Of a stretch of 64,000 bases of DNA, positions 1 to 8,468 are shown one piece after another. Below the pieces are notes generated by a model. It saw only the letters and a list, made by a program, of their open reading frames with translations, was not told the origin of the DNA and searched no databases. The position numbers were made by a program, and so were the translations under genes. The stretch comes from Bradyrhizobium sp. Lineage in GTDB: Bacteria > Pseudomonadota > Alphaproteobacteria > Rhizobiales > Xanthobacteraceae. Numbering within the stretch: position 1 is the first letter of the stretch; each line of letters begins with the position of its first letter. The stretch is taken from positions 1 to 64,000 of the forward strand of contig NZ_SSMW01000120.1 in NCBI RefSeq assembly GCF_004799405.1. Reading direction: 5' to 3'.

Positions 1-414
1 TACACCAAGGAAGAGTGGAAGATGATGATGGAGACCAAGAAGATTCTTGATCCCAAAATCAAGCTTACCGCGACCTGCGTGCGGGTGCCGGTATTCGTCG
101 GTCATTCCGAATCGGTCAACATCGAATTCGAGAAGCCGATTTCGGCCGATGAGGCCCGCGATATCCTGCGCAACGCGCCGGGATGCCTGGTGATCGACAA
201 GCACGAGCCGGGCGGCTACGTCACGCCGTACGAGGCGGCGGGCGAGGACGCCACCTACATCAGCCGCATCCGCGAGGATGCGACGGTGGAGAACGGTCTG
301 GTGCTGTGGTGCGTCTCCGATAACTTGCGCAAGGGCGCGGCGCTGAATGCGATCCAGATCGCCGAATGCCTGATCAACCGCAAGCTGATCAGCGCCAAGA
401 AGAAAGCGGCATAG
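1..414 (+). CDS. asd: aspartate-semialdehyde dehydrogenase, C-terminal part (5' end outside window)
   Basis: The reading frame is open from the first base and gives the last 137 residues of aspartate-semialdehyde dehydrogenase, which reduces aspartyl-phosphate to aspartate semialdehyde with NADPH in the lysine/threonine/methionine pathway. The R-V-P-V-x-x-G-H segment, about 35 residues into the visible part, carries the family's catalytic histidine. The catalytic cysteine lies upstream of the window. The C-terminal part of the dimerisation domain is intact and the tail ends in a lysine-rich stretch. dapF, another gene of the diaminopimelate/lysine route, is about 14 kb away. The protein is partial only because the window begins inside it. 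Confidence 0.95.
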   Translation, partial: YTKEEWKMMMETKKILDPKIKLTATCVRVPVFVGHSESVNIEFEKPISADEARDILRNAPGCLVIDKHEPGGYVTPYEAAGEDATYISRIREDATVENGLVLWCVSDNLRKGAALNAIQIAECLINRKLISAKKKAA

Positions 415-453
415 AAGGCGGGCGTTGTCGCACGCCGATCAAGGCGGGTTGGG

Positions 454-1017
454 ATGACGGACGAGCCGGCAAAATATCAACCTAATCCGTCGCTGCGACG
501 CGTCGAGCAGGGCTTTGAGAGCGTGCTGTTCAACAGCCGCTGGCTGATGGCGCCGTTCTATCTCGGCCTCGTCGTCAGCCTCGCGGTGCTGTTGTACAAG
601 TTTGCGATGATGGTGTGGGAGTTCATCCTCCACGCCCCCGTCGCCAAGGAGACCGATATCATCCTCGGCGTGCTCAGCCTGATCGACGTCACGCTGACCG
701 GCAATCTGATCCTGATCGTGGTGTTCTCGGGTTACGAAAACTTCGTGTCGCGGATCGATCCCGCCGGCCACCCGGACTGGCCGGAATGGATCACCAAGGT
801 CGATTTCGCCGGGTTGAAGCAGAAATTGCTGGCCTCGATCGTCGCGATTTCGGCCATCCAGGTCTTGAAAGCCTTCATGAACATCGATGCCTCGTTCGAC
901 GCCCAGAAGATGGGCTGGCTGGTCGGCGTGCATCTGGTGTTCGTGATCTCGACGCTGGTGCTGGCGCTGTCGGATCGCTGGGGCGGCGATCACAGCGACG
1001 GTGGCAGGACAGGCTGA
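454..1017 (+). CDS. YqhA/UPF0114 family inner-membrane protein
   Basis: A 187-residue membrane protein matching the TIGR00645/UPF0114 (YqhA) family, whose function is unknown. Four hydrophobic segments are visible, roughly at residues 28-50, 66-90, 122-142 and 152-173. Between the second and third is the charged loop typical of the family (Y-E-N-F-V-S-R-I-D, then P-x-W-P-x-W). The C-terminus is short, hydrophilic and Asp/Gly rich. It begins 39 nt after asd on the same strand and may be cotranscribed with it. It converges with the carbonic anhydrase gene. The family call is firm; a biochemical role cannot be given. Confidence 0.85.
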   Translation: MTDEPAKYQPNPSLRRVEQGFESVLFNSRWLMAPFYLGLVVSLAVLLYKFAMMVWEFILHAPVAKETDIILGVLSLIDVTLTGNLILIVVFSGYENFVSRIDPAGHPDWPEWITKVDFAGLKQKLLASIVAISAIQVLKAFMNIDASFDAQKMGWLVGVHLVFVISTLVLALSDRWGGDHSDGGRTG

Positions 1018-1026
1018 CGGGCCTCC

Positions 1027-1680
1027 TCAGGATGAGGCCGGGATTTCCCTGACGCTGCGGAATTCCTTCGCCGCCTGGTCGAGCACGAATAGCGAGCCTT
1101 CGGCGACGCCGAAATAGGCGCCATGCAGGTTCATCTCGTCGCGCTCGACAAGCGTTCGCACAAAAGGAAATGTCATCAGGTTTTCCAGGCTGCGGAACAC
1201 CGCGGCCTTCTCGATCCGGACGGTGAAATCCTGCATCGTCTCGTGATCGCGCTGTTCGACTTTTTCGCCCGGCTTGACGAACATCGACATCCACCTGCCG
1301 ATGAAGTCGCCGGGCGACAGCGGTTCGATCTTGTCGATGAAGGCGCGGATACCGCCGCATTGCGCATGGCCAAGCACCACGATGTGTTTGACGTGCAGGG
1401 CTCGAACCGCATATTCCAGCGCCGCCGATACGCCATGCGCGCCGCCGTCGGGCTGATACACCGGCACCAGGTTGGCGACATTGCGCACCACGAACAATTC
1501 GCCGGGACCGGCGTCGAAGATCACCTCCGGCGACACGCGCGAGTCGCAGCAGCCGATCACCATCACTTCGGGCGATTGCCCGCGCTCGGACAGTTGGCGG
1601 TAGCGCGACTGTTCGGTCGGCAGCCGTTGCGAGGTGAAGGTTCGGTAGCCTTCAAGCAGACGTTGGGGGAATGGTGACAT
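1027..1680 (-). CDS. beta-class carbonic anhydrase
   Basis: A 217-residue cytoplasmic beta-carbonic anhydrase that interconverts CO2 and bicarbonate at a zinc centre. The signature C-x-D-x-R is at residues 44-48 (C44, D46, R48) and the second zinc half-site H-x-x-C is H105/C108. The frame stays open 38 codons further upstream, but that extension is not family-like and runs back into a palindromic repeat (1744-1792), so I take the ATG at 1680, where the conserved N-terminal helix begins. It is divergent from the CoA-ester lyase gene, and the repeat lies between them. Bicarbonate supply for biotin-dependent carboxylases is the likely role (inference). Confidence 0.93.
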   Translation of the reverse strand: MSPFPQRLLEGYRTFTSQRLPTEQSRYRQLSERGQSPEVMVIGCCDSRVSPEVIFDAGPGELFVVRNVANLVPVYQPDGGAHGVSAALEYAVRALHVKHIVVLGHAQCGGIRAFIDKIEPLSPGDFIGRWMSMFVKPGEKVEQRDHETMQDFTVRIEKAAVFRSLENLMTFPFVRTLVERDEMNLHGAYFGVAEGSLFVLDQAAKEFRSVREIPASS

Positions 1681-1743
1681 CACAGTGCCTAACCACATGC
1701 CGATGACGGGAACAAGCCTTTCGGACGATGGGTTGAAATGATA

Positions 1744-1792
1744 GAGCATGGCCCGGAAAAGTCGGAACCGGTTTTCCGGGCAGCCCATGCTC
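1744..1792. repeat. 49-bp palindromic intergenic repeat
   Basis: Outer arms GAGCATGG (1744-1751) and CCATGCTC (1785-1792) are exact inverted copies. Inner arms CCCGGAAAA (1752-1760) and TTTTCCGGG (1772-1780) are also exact inverted copies. The pattern (GAGCATG, a GGAAAA/TTTTCC core, CATGCTC followed by AAAC) matches a very common Bradyrhizobium intergenic palindrome. It lies between the divergent carbonic anhydrase and CoA-lyase genes, so it may also influence their promoters or mRNA ends. Confidence 0.8.
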
Positions 1793-1838
1793 AAACAGCG
1801 AGCATCGCAAGCCAGGCAGACCGAAAGGAAACCACGTC

Positions 1839-2717
1839 ATGATCCGCCCGCGCCGCAGCCTGCTGTTTATGCCCGGATCGAACGCGCGGGCGCTGGAAAA
1901 GGCGCGCATCCTCCCGGCCGACGGCATCATCCTCGATCTCGAGGATTCGGTGGCGCCGGATGCCAAGGCCATGGCGCGCGACCAGATCGCGCAGGCGATC
2001 GCCACGGGCGGCTTCGGCAAGCGCGAAGTGCTGATCCGCACCAACAGCCTGGATTCGCCGTGGTGGATCGACGACATCGCCATGGCGGGCAAGGCCCGGC
2101 CCGACGGCATTCTGGTGCCGAAGATTTCCAGCGTGGAGGATATTGCCGCCATCGCCGATCGCCTCAGCGCGATCAAGGCGGATCCCTCGATCCGGATCTG
2201 GGCGATGATCGAGACCGCGCGCGCGGTGCTGCATGCCGAGGAGCTCGCCAGCACGTCGCGCGATCCCGGGAACCGGCTCGCGGGCTTTGTGTTCGGGCCC
2301 AACGATATTTCGCGGGAGACGCGGATCCGCATGCGGCCGGGCCGTGCCGCGATGATCCCGATGATCACCCACTGCATTCTCGCCACCCGGGCCTTCGGCC
2401 TCGAAATTCTCGATGGCCCCTACAGCGACTTCAGCAATGTCGATGGTTTCGGCCAGGAATGCGCGCAGGCCCGCGATCTCGGCTTCGACGGCAAGACACT
2501 GATCCACCCCGGCCAGATCGTGGCCTGCAACGCCATCTTCACGCCGCCGACGGACGAAGTGGCCTATGCCCGCAAGATCATCGCAGCGTTCGAACGGCCG
2601 GAGAACGCCTCGCGCGGCGCGATCCAGCTCGACGGTGGAATGGTGGAACGGCTGCACGCCGAGATGGCCAAACGCACCATCGCGATCGCCGATGCGATCG
2701 CCGCGATGGGGAATTGA
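1839..2717 (+). CDS. CitE-like HpcH/HpaI family CoA-ester lyase
   Basis: A 292-residue member of the citrate lyase beta-subunit/malyl-CoA lyase superfamily, TIM-barrel enzymes that cleave or form C-C bonds in acyl-CoA esters. Visible motifs are R-R-S-x-L-F-M-P-G (residues 5-13, CoA/substrate side), D-L-E-D (33-36), R67 in I-R-T-N, E125 in M-I-E-T and D156 in G-P-N-D. The last two match the Mg2+ ligands of the family. The C-terminal K-T-L-I-H-P-G-Q segment is typical. No citrate lyase alpha or gamma subunit is nearby, so a stand-alone malyl-CoA, beta-methylmalyl-CoA or citramalyl-CoA lyase is more likely than citrate lyase. The exact substrate cannot be read from the sequence. Confidence 0.85.
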   Translation: MIRPRRSLLFMPGSNARALEKARILPADGIILDLEDSVAPDAKAMARDQIAQAIATGGFGKREVLIRTNSLDSPWWIDDIAMAGKARPDGILVPKISSVEDIAAIADRLSAIKADPSIRIWAMIETARAVLHAEELASTSRDPGNRLAGFVFGPNDISRETRIRMRPGRAAMIPMITHCILATRAFGLEILDGPYSDFSNVDGFGQECAQARDLGFDGKTLIHPGQIVACNAIFTPPTDEVAYARKIIAAFERPENASRGAIQLDGGMVERLHAEMAKRTIAIADAIAAMGN

Positions 2718-2745
2718 TCTCTTACCGTCTCCGGAAGCGCGAGGG

Positions 2746-3537
2746 TTAATGCGAACCAAACCGCTCCGCCGCCCACGCATATAAACTGCCGGGAACCGGC
2801 TTCTCGTTGCAGCGGTCTTTCGGCGAAATGTGAAAGCCCAGTATTTCCGGGTCGCCGATCAGCGCCGAAAAATCCCACGGCGCGAAAAACAATTTCGGTG
2901 CGGCATGCACCGCATAAAACGATTTCTTCGGCAGCGCGTAATGCAATTCACCGGCCCGGCGGGCGAGCGCGGTCAGTGACGGCGGGCCATAGATGGCGAC
3001 ACGAATATCGGCGAGACGCTTGGAGCCGCCGCGCAACCTGCGCAACGCGAAGGCCACGCGGTGCCGCAGCGCCAGCCAGTCCGGCGTCAACTCTTCCTGC
3101 TCCATCAGGTGCTCGAACGCCGTCACGATCGGGTCGCCCGCCGGCAGATACAGCACCGAATTGCCGAGCTGGCGCGGCCGCTCCCAGGCGAAAAACGGTT
3201 TGCCGGGATCGATCTCGACCGGCTTGAGCAGCAACACATCGGCGTCGAGCCACAGACCCCGGCTGCCCGCCATCAACCGCATCCGGAAGAAATCGCTGAA
3301 CTGCAAATAAGTCCAGTCGCGCCATACGCCACTGGGTCCGGTCGGACGCAATCTTTCCGCGAACGAAAGCGGCAGGACCGCTTCAGCCTCGGCATTGCCG
3401 ACGCCGGCGGGCAACCCGGCGAGCGGATCGAAGCTGTAGACCGTGACGTTGTGGCCGGCCGCGATCTGCGATCTCAAGCAGATCAGCCGGAGAGCGTCGA
3501 GCGGGCCGTGCCAGAAGGTGACGATTTCGGGCCGCAT
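2746..3537 (-). CDS. DXD-motif glycosyltransferase (GT32-like fold)
   Basis: A 263-residue protein with the features of a GT-A glycosyltransferase. The hydrophobic strand G-L-W-L-D-A-D-V-L-L-L-K-P carries the D-x-D metal/nucleotide-sugar site at D98-A-D100, and it is preceded by the usual R-x-x-x-L-x-x-x-G pattern. This resembles GT32/capsular polysaccharide and alpha-1,4-type transferases. There is no signal peptide or membrane span, so it probably acts at the cytoplasmic face. I choose the ATG at 3537 because the first beta-strand (E-I-V-T-F-W-H-G) follows at once; an in-frame ATG at 3564 adds nine unconserved residues. It stands alone, convergent with the CoA lyase gene, with no polysaccharide cluster around it, so acceptor and donor are unknown. 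Confidence 0.75.
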   Translation of the reverse strand: MRPEIVTFWHGPLDALRLICLRSQIAAGHNVTVYSFDPLAGLPAGVGNAEAEAVLPLSFAERLRPTGPSGVWRDWTYLQFSDFFRMRLMAGSRGLWLDADVLLLKPVEIDPGKPFFAWERPRQLGNSVLYLPAGDPIVTAFEHLMEQEELTPDWLALRHRVAFALRRLRGGSKRLADIRVAIYGPPSLTALARRAGELHYALPKKSFYAVHAAPKLFFAPWDFSALIGDPEILGFHISPKDRCNEKPVPGSLYAWAAERFGSH

Positions 3538-3640
3538 GCTCAACCCATCTCGGTGATTCTTCAAGGCTCGCGGCTTCTGTCAACGGGCCGGCCAAGCCGG
3601 ACCCGCTGGTTCGCACCTCGGGATGACGGGCAGCGCGAGA

Positions 3641-4246
3641 TCACGCCCAAGCGCGCTCGGTCTTTGCCTTTGCCTCGTAGCGGTCGATCGAGGTCTTCTT
3701 TTCCATGGTGAGGCCGATGTCGTCGAGGCCGTTCATCAGGCAGTGCTTGCGGAACGCGTCGATCTCGAACTTCACGGTGCCGCCGTCGGGGCCGCGAATT
3801 TCCTGACTGGCGAGATCGATACTGAGCGTCGCATTGGCGCCGCGTTCGGCGTCGTCGAACAATTTGTCGAGGTCTTCGTGCGACACGCGGATCGGTAGAA
3901 TGCCGTTCTTGAAACAATTATTATAGAAGATATCGCCGAATGAGGTCGAGATCACGCAGCGGATGCCGAAATCGAGCAACGCCCATGGCGCGTGTTCGCG
4001 GCTTGAGCCGCAGCCGAAATTGTCGCCGGCGACCAGAATTTTGGCGTTACGATAGGCCGGCTTGTTGAGCACGAAATCCGGGTTCTCGCTGCCATCATCC
4101 TTGTAGCGCTGTTCCGCGAACAGCCCCTTGCCGAGGCCGGTGCGCTTGATGGTCTTCAGGTACTGCTTCGGGATCACCATGTCGGTATCGACATTGATGA
4201 TCTTCAGGGGGGCCGCGACGCCTTCCAGCGTGGTAAACTTGTCCAT
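3641..4246 (-). CDS. leuD: 3-isopropylmalate dehydratase small subunit
   Basis: A 201-residue LeuD, the swivelling small subunit that joins LeuC to isomerise 2-isopropylmalate to 3-isopropylmalate in leucine biosynthesis. It starts with M-D-K-F and contains the family signature [17 protein letters not shown] around residues 70-87, followed by the F-x-N-N-C-F-K-N-G segment. Length is normal. The partner gene leuC lies on the same strand about 2 kb upstream (6289-7701), separated by four small genes. A TTGCA-containing inverted repeat 31-58 nt before the start may be its control region. Confidence 0.97.
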   Translation of the reverse strand: MDKFTTLEGVAAPLKIINVDTDMVIPKQYLKTIKRTGLGKGLFAEQRYKDDGSENPDFVLNKPAYRNAKILVAGDNFGCGSSREHAPWALLDFGIRCVISTSFGDIFYNNCFKNGILPIRVSHEDLDKLFDDAERGANATLSIDLASQEIRGPDGGTVKFEIDAFRKHCLMNGLDDIGLTMEKKTSIDRYEAKAKTERAWA

Positions 4247-4276
4247 GGCTCAATCTTCAACGTTGCAGATGAATGA

Positions 4277-4317
4277 TTGCAAACTTGCACTTCAAAAGTT
4301 GCAAACCCGCAAACGGG
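4277..4317 (-). promoter_or_regulatory. candidate operator upstream of leuD
   Basis: The DNA just upstream of leuD holds a 20-bp imperfect palindrome (TTGCACTT-CAAA-AGTTGCAA, 4285-4304) flanked by another half-site TTGCAAA (4277-4283) and a small hairpin CCCG-CAAA-CGGG (4306-4317). Repeated TTGCA half-sites on both strands beside a biosynthetic gene look like a regulator-binding region. No bound protein is known; the assignment is inferred from symmetry and position only. Confidence 0.4.
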
Positions 4318-4370
4318 CAACGGGCTTTTAGCCCGATCGGGCCGTCGGTTAAAGGCTATTTTATGCAGGG

Positions 4371-4769
4371 CTAATCCGCGGCAGCCTCGATCGCTTCCAT
4401 ATCGCGGTCGGAGAGGCCGAAATGATGGCCGATCTCGTGAATCAGCACATGGCGGACGATATGGCCCAGCGTGTCCTCATGTTCGGCCCAGTAATCCAGG
4501 ATCGGGCGGCGATATAGCCAGATCATGTTGGGCAGCCGCGCGATGTCCTGGTTGCTCCGAAACGGCAGGCCGACGCCCTGAAACAGGCCGAGCAGGTCGA
4601 ATTCGCTCCCCGCCTGCATCTCGTCGAGCACCTCATCGGCCGGAAAATCGTCGACCCGGATGATCACGCCCTCGCACAGGTCGCGAAACCCCTTGGGCAA
4701 ACGCCCGAAAATGGCGTGCGCCATGGCTTCCATATCGGCAAGGGAAGGCGCTTTCGCTGATGTCCACAT
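4371..4769 (-). CDS. DUF1025-family zincin-like metallopeptidase
   Basis: A 132-residue protein with an extended zinc-metallopeptidase signature near the C-terminus: H-E-I-G-H-H-F-G-L-S-D (H111, E112, H115, D121), i.e. HExxHxxGxxD. This pattern and the short length match the metallopeptidase family formerly called DUF1025. There is no signal peptide, so it is probably cytoplasmic. The N-terminal M-E-A-x-A-x-x-x-x-x-x-L-P region is also typical. It lies upstream of leuD on the same strand but is separated from it by about 120 nt containing the candidate leuD operator. The substrate is unknown. Confidence 0.85.
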   Translation of the reverse strand: MWTSAKAPSLADMEAMAHAIFGRLPKGFRDLCEGVIIRVDDFPADEVLDEMQAGSEFDLLGLFQGVGLPFRSNQDIARLPNMIWLYRRPILDYWAEHEDTLGHIVRHVLIHEIGHHFGLSDRDMEAIEAAAD

Positions 4770-4885
4770 CAGGTGTTTCTAGCGCGTGTCCCGCGCCGGT
4801 GCCTACCGGTTTTGAAGCTTCCGCGCAGTTGACGTTGGGCCTGCAATCGGAGACCTTGCCGCCGTAACAGGTTTGGGTGGGCGTC

Positions 4886-5221
4886 ATGATGCGTATCAGG
4901 ATGGCGGCGATATTGGCCGCCTTCGCCGGGATCGTTCTGGCGACGGGCGCGAGCGCGCAAGCGCCGGCCGCGCCGTCCAGGACTCGTTTGGCGCAAACCG
5001 CACAGCCGGTATCAACCGAGGCGCCTGCGCCGCGGGCTCGGCGGCCGCCGATCCGGTTGCGGGTCTATCCGCGTTACGAAGGCGAGCCCGATGGCGTCTA
5101 TCCGCGGTATTTCCCCGGCCGAAATGCGGTGCGGGATTGCACCGCAACCTATGTGCAGGAATACCGGCCGAGCGGCACGGTGATCGTGCCTCGCATGAAC
5201 TGTTTCTGGCGTCCCGGCTAG
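4886..5221 (+). CDS. small secreted protein of unknown function
   Basis: A 111-residue protein with a clear N-terminal signal peptide (positively charged start, Ala/Ile/Val-rich core, cleavage likely after A-S-A around residue 24). A Pro/Ala/Arg-rich linker follows, then a Tyr/Arg/Pro-rich C-terminal part with two cysteines that could form a disulphide in the periplasm. The start is uncertain: two consecutive ATGs (4886, 4889) and an upstream GTG (4877) are in frame, and a G-rich stretch precedes them. I do not recognise a named domain. It is divergent from the metallopeptidase gene and convergent with the next small gene. Confidence 0.65.
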   Translation: MMRIRMAAILAAFAGIVLATGASAQAPAAPSRTRLAQTAQPVSTEAPAPRARRPPIRLRVYPRYEGEPDGVYPRYFPGRNAVRDCTATYVQEYRPSGTVIVPRMNCFWRPG

Positions 5222-5231
5222 AGTTTCGGCC

Positions 5232-5468
5232 TCAACGCCGCCGTGCAGCGCCGATCAATCCGGCGCCGACCACCAGTGCCGACGTTCCCCAGACGATGAC
5301 GGCCATCGCCAGTTGGGTGAAGTTGCTGGCGGTGCCAAGACCGCCGCCGGGCCCCTGGGAGGCAAGGGCCGGATTAGCCGACAGCAACACCGCGATCGCC
5401 GGCGCAAAGGCGAAAGCGAGACGTGAAATCCCGAATGCAGTTCCGGACATTTTTCGAGACGGGGCCAT
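5232..5468 (-). CDS. small exported protein with C-terminal membrane anchor
   Basis: A 78-residue protein starting at an ATG preceded by a good AGGAG ribosome site (5471-5475). Residues 1-36 look like a signal peptide with cleavage after A-L-A. A Gly-rich linker (Q-G-P-G-G-G-L-G) follows. Residues about 50-74 form one transmembrane helix ending in G-A-A-R-R-R. The helix-plus-Arg tail resembles the end of PEP-CTERM-type sorting signals, but the defining Pro-Glu-Pro-like motif is not present. No function is assignable. Its frame is open further upstream, but the Shine-Dalgarno supports this start. Confidence 0.6.
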   Translation of the reverse strand: MAPSRKMSGTAFGISRLAFAFAPAIAVLLSANPALASQGPGGGLGTASNFTQLAMAVIVWGTSALVVGAGLIGAARRR

Positions 5469-5693
5469 GACAATCTCCTGTGATGGGAAGCTTTCAGAAG
5501 ATACGCACGCCAGCCTATACCGGTTTTGAAGCCAACTCATGAAATTGTCGTTGTGCGGCGGGAACCGTTCCACCTCATTCGCGTTCCTCTCTGCGGCGCA
5601 GGTATTCACTCACATTCACGTCGTTCACTCCAGTTTCGCGATCTGTGTCGCGTCGCGGCGGCGTGACACAAGATGACCCCAAGGGAGATAGAT

Positions 5694-5897
5694 ATGAACG
5701 TGACGAGACTTCTGGGACTTGCGGCCGTCGGCGCTTTGCTGGTTTTGGCCGCGCCAGCCGAGCGTGCCCAGGCGCTGTCGCTGGCCAATCCCGGCGCCGC
5801 GGTGGCGGTTCAGCGGGATTCGGGGATGACGACCGAGGTGCGGTGGCACCGTGGCCACCGTTGGCATCACCGCCATTGGCATCACCGCCGCTGGTGA
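5694..5897 (+). CDS. small secreted His/Trp/Arg-rich protein
   Basis: A 67-residue protein with a ribosome site (AAGGGAGA) before the ATG at 5694. A signal peptide (L-L-G-L-A-A-V-G-A-L-L-V-L) probably ends around the A-Q-A at residues 26-28. The mature part ends in a run dominated by His, Trp and Arg (H-R-G-H-R-W-H-H-R-H-W-H-H-R-R-W). At DNA level the tail contains a near-perfect direct repeat of TTGGCATCACCGCC. The composition suggests metal binding or interaction with a negatively charged surface, but that is inference. Such mini-proteins are frequent in Bradyrhizobium genomes and have no assigned function. Confidence 0.6.
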   Translation: MNVTRLLGLAAVGALLVLAAPAERAQALSLANPGAAVAVQRDSGMTTEVRWHRGHRWHHRHWHHRRW

Positions 5898-5987
5898 TCT
5901 CTGCCCGGATGCCGGGTTCAAACAGGTCCGCAATCAGCGGGCCTGTTTTTCGTTCGGCTTGCCGGCGGAAATGTCGCCGCGCTCAAT

Positions 5988-6185
5988 TCAGCCGTCGGTT
6001 TTCCACGGCTTGAGCTTCCAGGGCTTGAAGGTTTCCAGCCGCCATTCCACCCAGCGCTGCGGCGGCCAGTGACTTAGACGAGATCTTTCCTTGACTTCGG
6101 GCGCGACGATGCGCGGCGCGAACCGGCGCCGGGACTGGCGCGTCGCCTCTGAGATCATATCGACGAATTCACGCTTGTCGGCCAC
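5988..6185 (-). CDS. small basic protein downstream of leuC
   Basis: A 65-residue, strongly basic, Trp/Arg-rich protein. A GTG start at 6185 is preceded by AAGGAG with six-base spacing, which supports real translation. The N-terminal half (D-K-R-E-F-V-D-M-I-S-E-A-T-R-Q) looks like an amphipathic helix. The second half is rich in W-x-x-W-x-L-E patterns and ends K-P-W-K-L-K-P-W-K. It begins 103 nt after the leuC stop on the same strand. I recognise no family. No cysteine or transmembrane segment is seen. Confidence 0.5.
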   Translation of the reverse strand: MADKREFVDMISEATRQSRRRFAPRIVAPEVKERSRLSHWPPQRWVEWRLETFKPWKLKPWKTDG

Positions 6186-6288
6186 GGCCCGCTCCTTGTC
6201 GAAACGCCACGCCTCCGCTAGCCGCCAGTCTGCTCCCGGCACCTTAACGACTTGTTGCCAAACCGCTTTAAGGTTGAAGCAAGCGCCG

Positions 6289-7701
<1,413 letters not shown>

Positions 7702-7776
7702 GATGTCAGGCCTTGAGTCGGGATTTAAATCGGAAAAGATGCCATCGCGCGCGATCAATGCGGCGCGCGCCGCGCG

Positions 7777-7884
7777 TCAGGCCGCAAGCGCCGATGTCGT
7801 CAGCCGGCCGAAGAAGCGCCAGGGCAAACGGCTACGGTCGTCGAGAACGACGCGAGACGCGATGGGCTGGCGATCCGAAAACAT
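7777..7884 (-). CDS. possible 35-residue leader peptide ahead of leuC (weak)
   Basis: An ATG-started frame of 35 codons lies wholly inside the leuC upstream region. It encodes a short peptide rich in Arg, Ser, Ala and Leu (ending F-G-R-L-T-T-S-A-L-A-A). Its stop is directly followed by GC-rich palindromes (14-bp GCGGCGCGCGCCGC at 7760-7773 and ATCGCGCGCGAT at 7744-7755) before leuC. That arrangement could suit a leader-peptide attenuator, but leucine codons are not clustered and the ribosome site is poor. It may equally be chance. Confidence 0.2.
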   Translation of the reverse strand: MFSDRQPIASRVVLDDRSRLPWRFFGRLTTSALAA

Positions 7885-7923
7885 ATGGGTCTTATAGCAC
7901 CTGACGATGCGGCATGCCGCAAC

Positions 7924-7954
7924 AAAAAAGCGCGGAAGCTGAGCCCCGCGCTTT
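7924..7954 (-). terminator. Rho-independent terminator after rplS
   Basis: Read on the minus strand, a perfect 9-bp stem (AAAGCGCGG / CCGCGCTTT) with a 10-nt loop runs straight into a T-rich stretch. It begins about 25 nt beyond the rplS stop codon. This closes the ffh-rpsP-rimM-trmD-rplS operon and insulates leuC. Confidence 0.85.
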
Positions 7955-7978
7955 CCGTCAAATCCGATGTTGCCGCGG

Positions 7979-8359
7979 TTACTCGCCGACGGCTGCGGCG
8001 CGGTCCGTCTTCTCGACAATGCGGGCCGACTTGCCGCGCAGATTGCGCAGGTAATACAGCTTGGCGCGGCGCACCTTGCCGCGGCGCACCACCGTGATCG
8101 AGTCGATCATCGGCGACATCACCGGGAACACGCGCTCGACGCCTTCGCCGTATGAAATCTTGCGCACCGTGAAGCTCTCATTGAGGCCGCCGCCGGAACG
8201 GCCGATGCAGACACCCTCATAGGCCTGGACGCGCGAACGATCGCCTTCGACCACCTTGACGTTGACGATCACGGTGTCGCCGGGTCCGAATTCCGGAATC
8301 TTCTTGGCCGCCGACAATTTTTCGAATTGCTCTTTTTCGAGCTCTTGAATGAGGTTCAT
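7979..8359 (-). CDS. rplS: 50S ribosomal protein L19
   Basis: A 126-residue L19, a large-subunit protein at the 30S-50S interface. The start [11 protein letters not shown] and the conserved F-x-P-G-D-T-V-x-V-x-V-K-V and Y-E-G-V-C-I-G-R segments are all present. The G-E-G-V-E-R-V-F-P and [14 protein letters not shown] blocks follow. The end carries a short alphaproteobacterial extension. It is the last gene of the classical rpsP-rimM-trmD-rplS operon, 109 nt after trmD, and is followed by a strong terminator. The frame remains open upstream of 8359 but only this ATG gives the family N-terminus. Confidence 0.98.
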   Translation of the reverse strand: MNLIQELEKEQFEKLSAAKKIPEFGPGDTVIVNVKVVEGDRSRVQAYEGVCIGRSGGGLNESFTVRKISYGEGVERVFPVMSPMIDSITVVRRGKVRRAKLYYLRNLRGKSARIVEKTDRAAAVGE

Positions 8360-8468
8360 CGCGAAATCTCCATCGGCGGCGCGCCCCAGCTGCCAAGGCG
8401 CGGGCTGCGCGAGTATTGGTTTATCCTGCGCGGATTTGGCGCTGCTATACGGCAAAGGCGATGGCTTG

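Noticed and set aside
1839..2717. Citrate lyase beta subunit proper
   Set aside because: No citD/citF-like genes adjacent; single-gene CoA-ester lyase is the better reading.
3555..3635. Possible repeat fragment between leuD and the glycosyltransferase gene
   Set aside because: It has CGGGATGACGGG and short inverted bits like the other elements, but no complete inverted core; I could not support it as a member of either repeat family.
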